From NCBI GenBank assembly GCA_012515615.1, contig JAAYYB010000333.1, positions 1 through 62,775 on the forward strand: 62,775 bases of DNA. Direction: 5' to 3'. Numbering within the stretch: the first letter of the stretch is position 1; each line of letters begins with the position of its first letter. Origin of the DNA: Fibrobacter sp. GTDB taxonomy: Bacteria > Fibrobacterota > Chitinivibrionia > Chitinivibrionales > Chitinispirillaceae. Of this stretch, positions 60,829-62,775 are shown piece after piece. The position numbers and the translations under genes are program-made. The notes below the pieces were generated by a model. The model was not told the DNA's origin. It ran no database searches and saw nothing but the letters and a program-made list of their open reading frames with translations.

Positions 60829-60863
60829 CCTCAGGCTTTACAGCATTTTTTCATAGATACAAA

Positions 60864-60943
60864 ATTGAGCCAGGCACCCTGCACTCATATGATATGATCA
60901 AGGAGCGCGCTATTCTTTTGTTTTTGTGATCATTTGGCTCAAT
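60864..60943 (+). promoter_or_regulatory. Nested inverted repeats upstream of the lipoprotein gene
   Basis: ATTGAGCCA (60864-60872) pairs with TGGCTCAAT (60935-60943), and inside them ATGATCA (60894-60900) pairs with TGATCAT (60927-60933). The 80-bp segment could fold as two stacked stems with a bulge, or carry two regulator-binding palindromes. It lies 30-110 bases before the next start codon. Confidence 0.45.
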
Positions 60944-60973
60944 ATCTAATTTATCGAGAACAAGGAGTTTTCA

Positions 60974-62464
60974 ATGCGTCTCAATTTTCCGATTCTCGCG
61001 ATTTCTCTTGCTGCGATAATTTTCTCATCCTGTAACATCAACCCCGTCGGGCACCACGACAGGACCGTGCTGGAGGGAACATGGCGGGGCTACGAAATTT
61101 CCGACACTACGACTGCTGTGCAGCTTGATATCAGCGGAATCAGTTACACTTACACCATAGGGGAAGTCAAATACTATGCGGGGACCTTTGCGCTTGTTGA
61201 TTCGGTAATTCCACATCACATGGACGCCTACGTTTCCAGCAGCGTAAATGTGCAGTACGTCGGCGAGACCGCTCTTTCCATCTATCAGTTAACCGCCGAT
61301 ACATTGCTTATTGCCGGGAACGTGCCCGGGGTCGCTACCCGGCCTTCATCGTTTCTGCCATCGACGGGCACGGCGATTTTCCGGCTGACGCGTGTGCCGC
61401 GGATCCAAAGGTATAACGGGGATACAATCCCGCTCATGGTTAACGGGTCGGTGACGCCGCTGGACCTGGGCCCTTCTGATACGGTGTGGGTAAGTTTTCA
61501 GGCTGTGGAAGGGACTATCTACCGGTTCCCCATATCAGGGTCCAGACGCCTTACTACAGGGCTGGTCGTAGACACTTTAGGACGCCTTGGTTCTACTGTC
61601 TACCTTTATGATAATTTCAGGTGGACTGGTCAGAAAACGGCAAAATACTATATCCGGGTAACCACCGATTCGGCGTATGTTGACACTGGCGCTTTCTCTA
61701 TAGGGGTACACTCTCTGCCGGCGCAGATGAGTGGAGAGGAAGGCAGTTTTTTGTGCTGGAACAATTTTCATCTGGCTCGGTTTGACGCGTCGTCGGGGGC
61801 TTTGACCAGGATAGGAAATTCCAAGGACTTTTTCCCCATTCTCCAGTATGGTTCCGATGGAACGCTGTATGGAGTATGCTCCGATCTCTGTGTCATCGAT
61901 CCTGTTGCGGACAAGGTAACGGTCATCGGAAATTTTGTTCACAACGGCAGATATTTACAGATGGGTTCCGGGGCGATCTCCGGGAACGACGTACTCTATG
62001 TCAGGCCGCTCTCCTCGGACTCGATCTTCACGGTAGACCTGTCAACGGCCGAATTAACCTTTGTTTGTACCTCAAAGCCAAACGGCGACTTTGCAATCGA
62101 TACCCGGAACAATCTGTACATCGCTCATTCTGCGCTGAGCCGGGTCGATCTGTCTACTTTCGCCGAAACATCCATCGGAAGTTTAAGGAAAACGCAGCGG
62201 ACCATTGCCTTTACCAGCGCATCTCAGCTCATGGGTATGGGTTACGATTCCCTCTACACAATCGATGTGAATAATGCCATTGTGAAGCCGCGGCTTATCC
62301 TGGGAGACAGTAATATCGACTGTTTCGTAAAAGAGCGTCCGCCGGTTAAAATGCTCGCCAGGAAAAGGGTCGGCACCGTTCCTCATCGGACAATGGAGGA
62401 ACTTGAGGCTATGCGGAAACGGCACCTGGAGGCGCGCGCCAGAGAGGTCCCTTCAAATCAGTGA
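60974..62464 (+). CDS. Large lipoprotein with beta-rich repeats, unknown function
   Basis: 496 residues, AAGGAG eight bases before the ATG. Lipobox IIFSSC (Cys at 20). Residues ~30-150 form a lipocalin-like or small-barrel domain (LEGTWRGYEISDTTTAVQLD), ~150-240 a beta-sandwich-like domain (GPSDTVWVSFQAVEGTIYRF, YYIRVTTDSAYVDTG), and ~250-460 a propeller-like stretch (ARFDASSGALTRIGNSKDF, LYGVCSDLCVIDPVADKVTV, IFTVDLSTAELTFVC, LSRVDLSTFAETSIGSL). The final 40 residues are charged and helical. No family is recognised. Probably anchored to the outer membrane or periplasmic face, binding an unknown ligand. Confidence 0.75.
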   Translation: MRLNFPILAISLAAIIFSSCNINPVGHHDRTVLEGTWRGYEISDTTTAVQLDISGISYTYTIGEVKYYAGTFALVDSVIPHHMDAYVSSSVNVQYVGETALSIYQLTADTLLIAGNVPGVATRPSSFLPSTGTAIFRLTRVPRIQRYNGDTIPLMVNGSVTPLDLGPSDTVWVSFQAVEGTIYRFPISGSRRLTTGLVVDTLGRLGSTVYLYDNFRWTGQKTAKYYIRVTTDSAYVDTGAFSIGVHSLPAQMSGEEGSFLCWNNFHLARFDASSGALTRIGNSKDFFPILQYGSDGTLYGVCSDLCVIDPVADKVTVIGNFVHNGRYLQMGSGAISGNDVLYVRPLSSDSIFTVDLSTAELTFVCTSKPNGDFAIDTRNNLYIAHSALSRVDLSTFAETSIGSLRKTQRTIAFTSASQLMGMGYDSLYTIDVNNAIVKPRLILGDSNIDCFVKERPPVKMLARKRVGTVPHRTMEELEAMRKRHLEARAREVPSNQ

Positions 62465-62540
62465 AACTGAAGTCCAGTTAATCCCTCTTAAAAAAACTGT
62501 AACGACTAAAAGCTTGTTTGCATGTGGTAAAGTAAATGTA

Positions 62541-62570
62541 AGACACGGTCGAGGGCGACCGTTCCACACA
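62541..62570 (+). repeat. REP-like palindrome, copy B
   Basis: Thirty bases identical to the element at 16081 except for one T for G in the distal arm (CGACCGTT rather than CGACCGTG). Located between the lipoprotein stop and the next gene. Confidence 0.75.
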
Positions 62571-62719
62571 TATCTTCATTACAGACACATTGGCCTGTTT
62601 TTCTGTTCGGGGTTGGCATCAGAATCGGTATCGGAATCGAAAATATCTCTGCCTCATTTTCTTATACTGATCTTCCGGCATCTTTTTTGCACCTTTCTGA
62701 AACCAGGAGGTGTCACCAT

Positions 62720-62775
62720 ATGTCCAGGGGAAAAAAAGGTCTTAAGATATCTCTTTATGTGCTTATCTGTGAGGC
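62720..62775 (+). CDS. Start of a gene truncated by the window edge
   Basis: ATG at 62720 with an excellent AGGAGGTG Shine-Dalgarno starting 15 bases upstream. The visible residues MSRGKKGLKISLYVLICEA begin with a basic stretch followed by a hydrophobic segment, consistent with a signal peptide or membrane anchor. Nothing else can be said. Confidence 0.7.
   Translation, partial: MSRGKKGLKISLYVLICE

Noticed and set aside
62600..62660. Direct repeat of ATCGGAATCGG-type hexamers near 62620-62640
   Set aside because: Only three degenerate units; too short to call a tandem repeat or replication element.
1..62775. CRISPR arrays, prophage or integrase genes, complete insertion sequences, rRNA and tRNA genes
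   Set aside because: Both strands were read for these; no regularly spaced repeats, transposase or integrase motifs, or cloverleaf-like sequences were found.

Overview
The window reads as a chromosomal segment of a Gram-negative, probably anaerobic bacterium. It has outer-membrane systems (a complete Tol-Pal operon, a TolC-MacAB efflux operon, a FadL-like porin, several lipoproteins), a class I superoxide reductase (desulfoferrodoxin), and a secreted beta-helix protein ending in a FlgD-like/T9SS-type C-terminal domain. That tail, with an EF-G of the spirochaete/planctomycete/mitochondrial (spd) type, suggests the Fibrobacterota-Chlorobiota-Bacteroidota side of the tree, perhaps a Fibrobacterota relative. 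No rRNA or tRNA is present, so this placement is inference.

Layout. 1-4610: end of a surface-polysaccharide-type region, with a truncated beta-propeller protein, two tandem secreted parallel beta-helix proteins and an asparagine-synthase-like enzyme. 4722-8639: tetrapyrrole synthesis (hemA, hemB) with a PaaK/LuxE-like adenylate-forming enzyme between them. 8665-13773: tightly packed operon of a GT4 glycosyltransferase, an FAD-dependent UDP-galactopyranose-mutase-like protein, a short UbiD, a second copy of the beta-propeller protein and UbiX. 14249-16011: hexapeptide acyltransferase and a LamG-VanZ protein. 16360-18618: RarA fused to a methyltransferase-like domain. 18901-23456 (minus): tolC-macA-macB(ATPase)-macB(permease). 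23645-24704 (minus): dtd and a small outer-membrane protein. 24943-32098: Tyr-rich lipoprotein, FadL-like porin, rnhA, then tolQ-tolR-tolA/tonB-tolB-pal-cpoB. 32172-33561: desulfoferrodoxin, a 59-residue Cys-rich protein starting at TTG, and two small unknowns. 33751-36374: ettA, a small helical protein and a flavin-reductase-like protein. 36398-48544 (all minus): fusA, a P-loop ATPase, an unknown exported protein, then a type II secretion/type IV pilus operon (E, D, fused L or M-N, O/M, P/C, K/X, I/V, J/W). 48886-52995: glycosyltransferase, FapA-like protein, tandem-STAS protein, MliC-like lysozyme inhibitor. 53641-60828: smpB, amidase, murI, yebC, then ruvC-ruvA-pentapeptide protein-ruvB, DUF2905 and acylphosphatase. 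60974-62775: a large lipoprotein and the first codons of another gene.

Intergenic DNA is unusually informative. A palindromic ~160-bp element with terminal inverted repeats occurs three times (13811, 50001, 53426). A ~31-bp REP-like palindrome occurs three times (14851, 16081, 62541). A 166-bp element that folds back on its whole length lies three bases from the third copy of the first element, and a palindrome cluster separates convergent genes at 18638-18785.

Most genes are ordinary housekeeping or envelope genes. The less ordinary items are the pentapeptide-repeat gene translationally coupled between ruvA and ruvB, the RarA-methyltransferase fusion, the UbiD lacking its C-terminal third, the degenerate fused GspL/PilM-PilN protein, the unusual solenoid pilin-like protein, and the repeat families. 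I saw no CRISPR array, prophage, complete insertion sequence, tRNA or rRNA.
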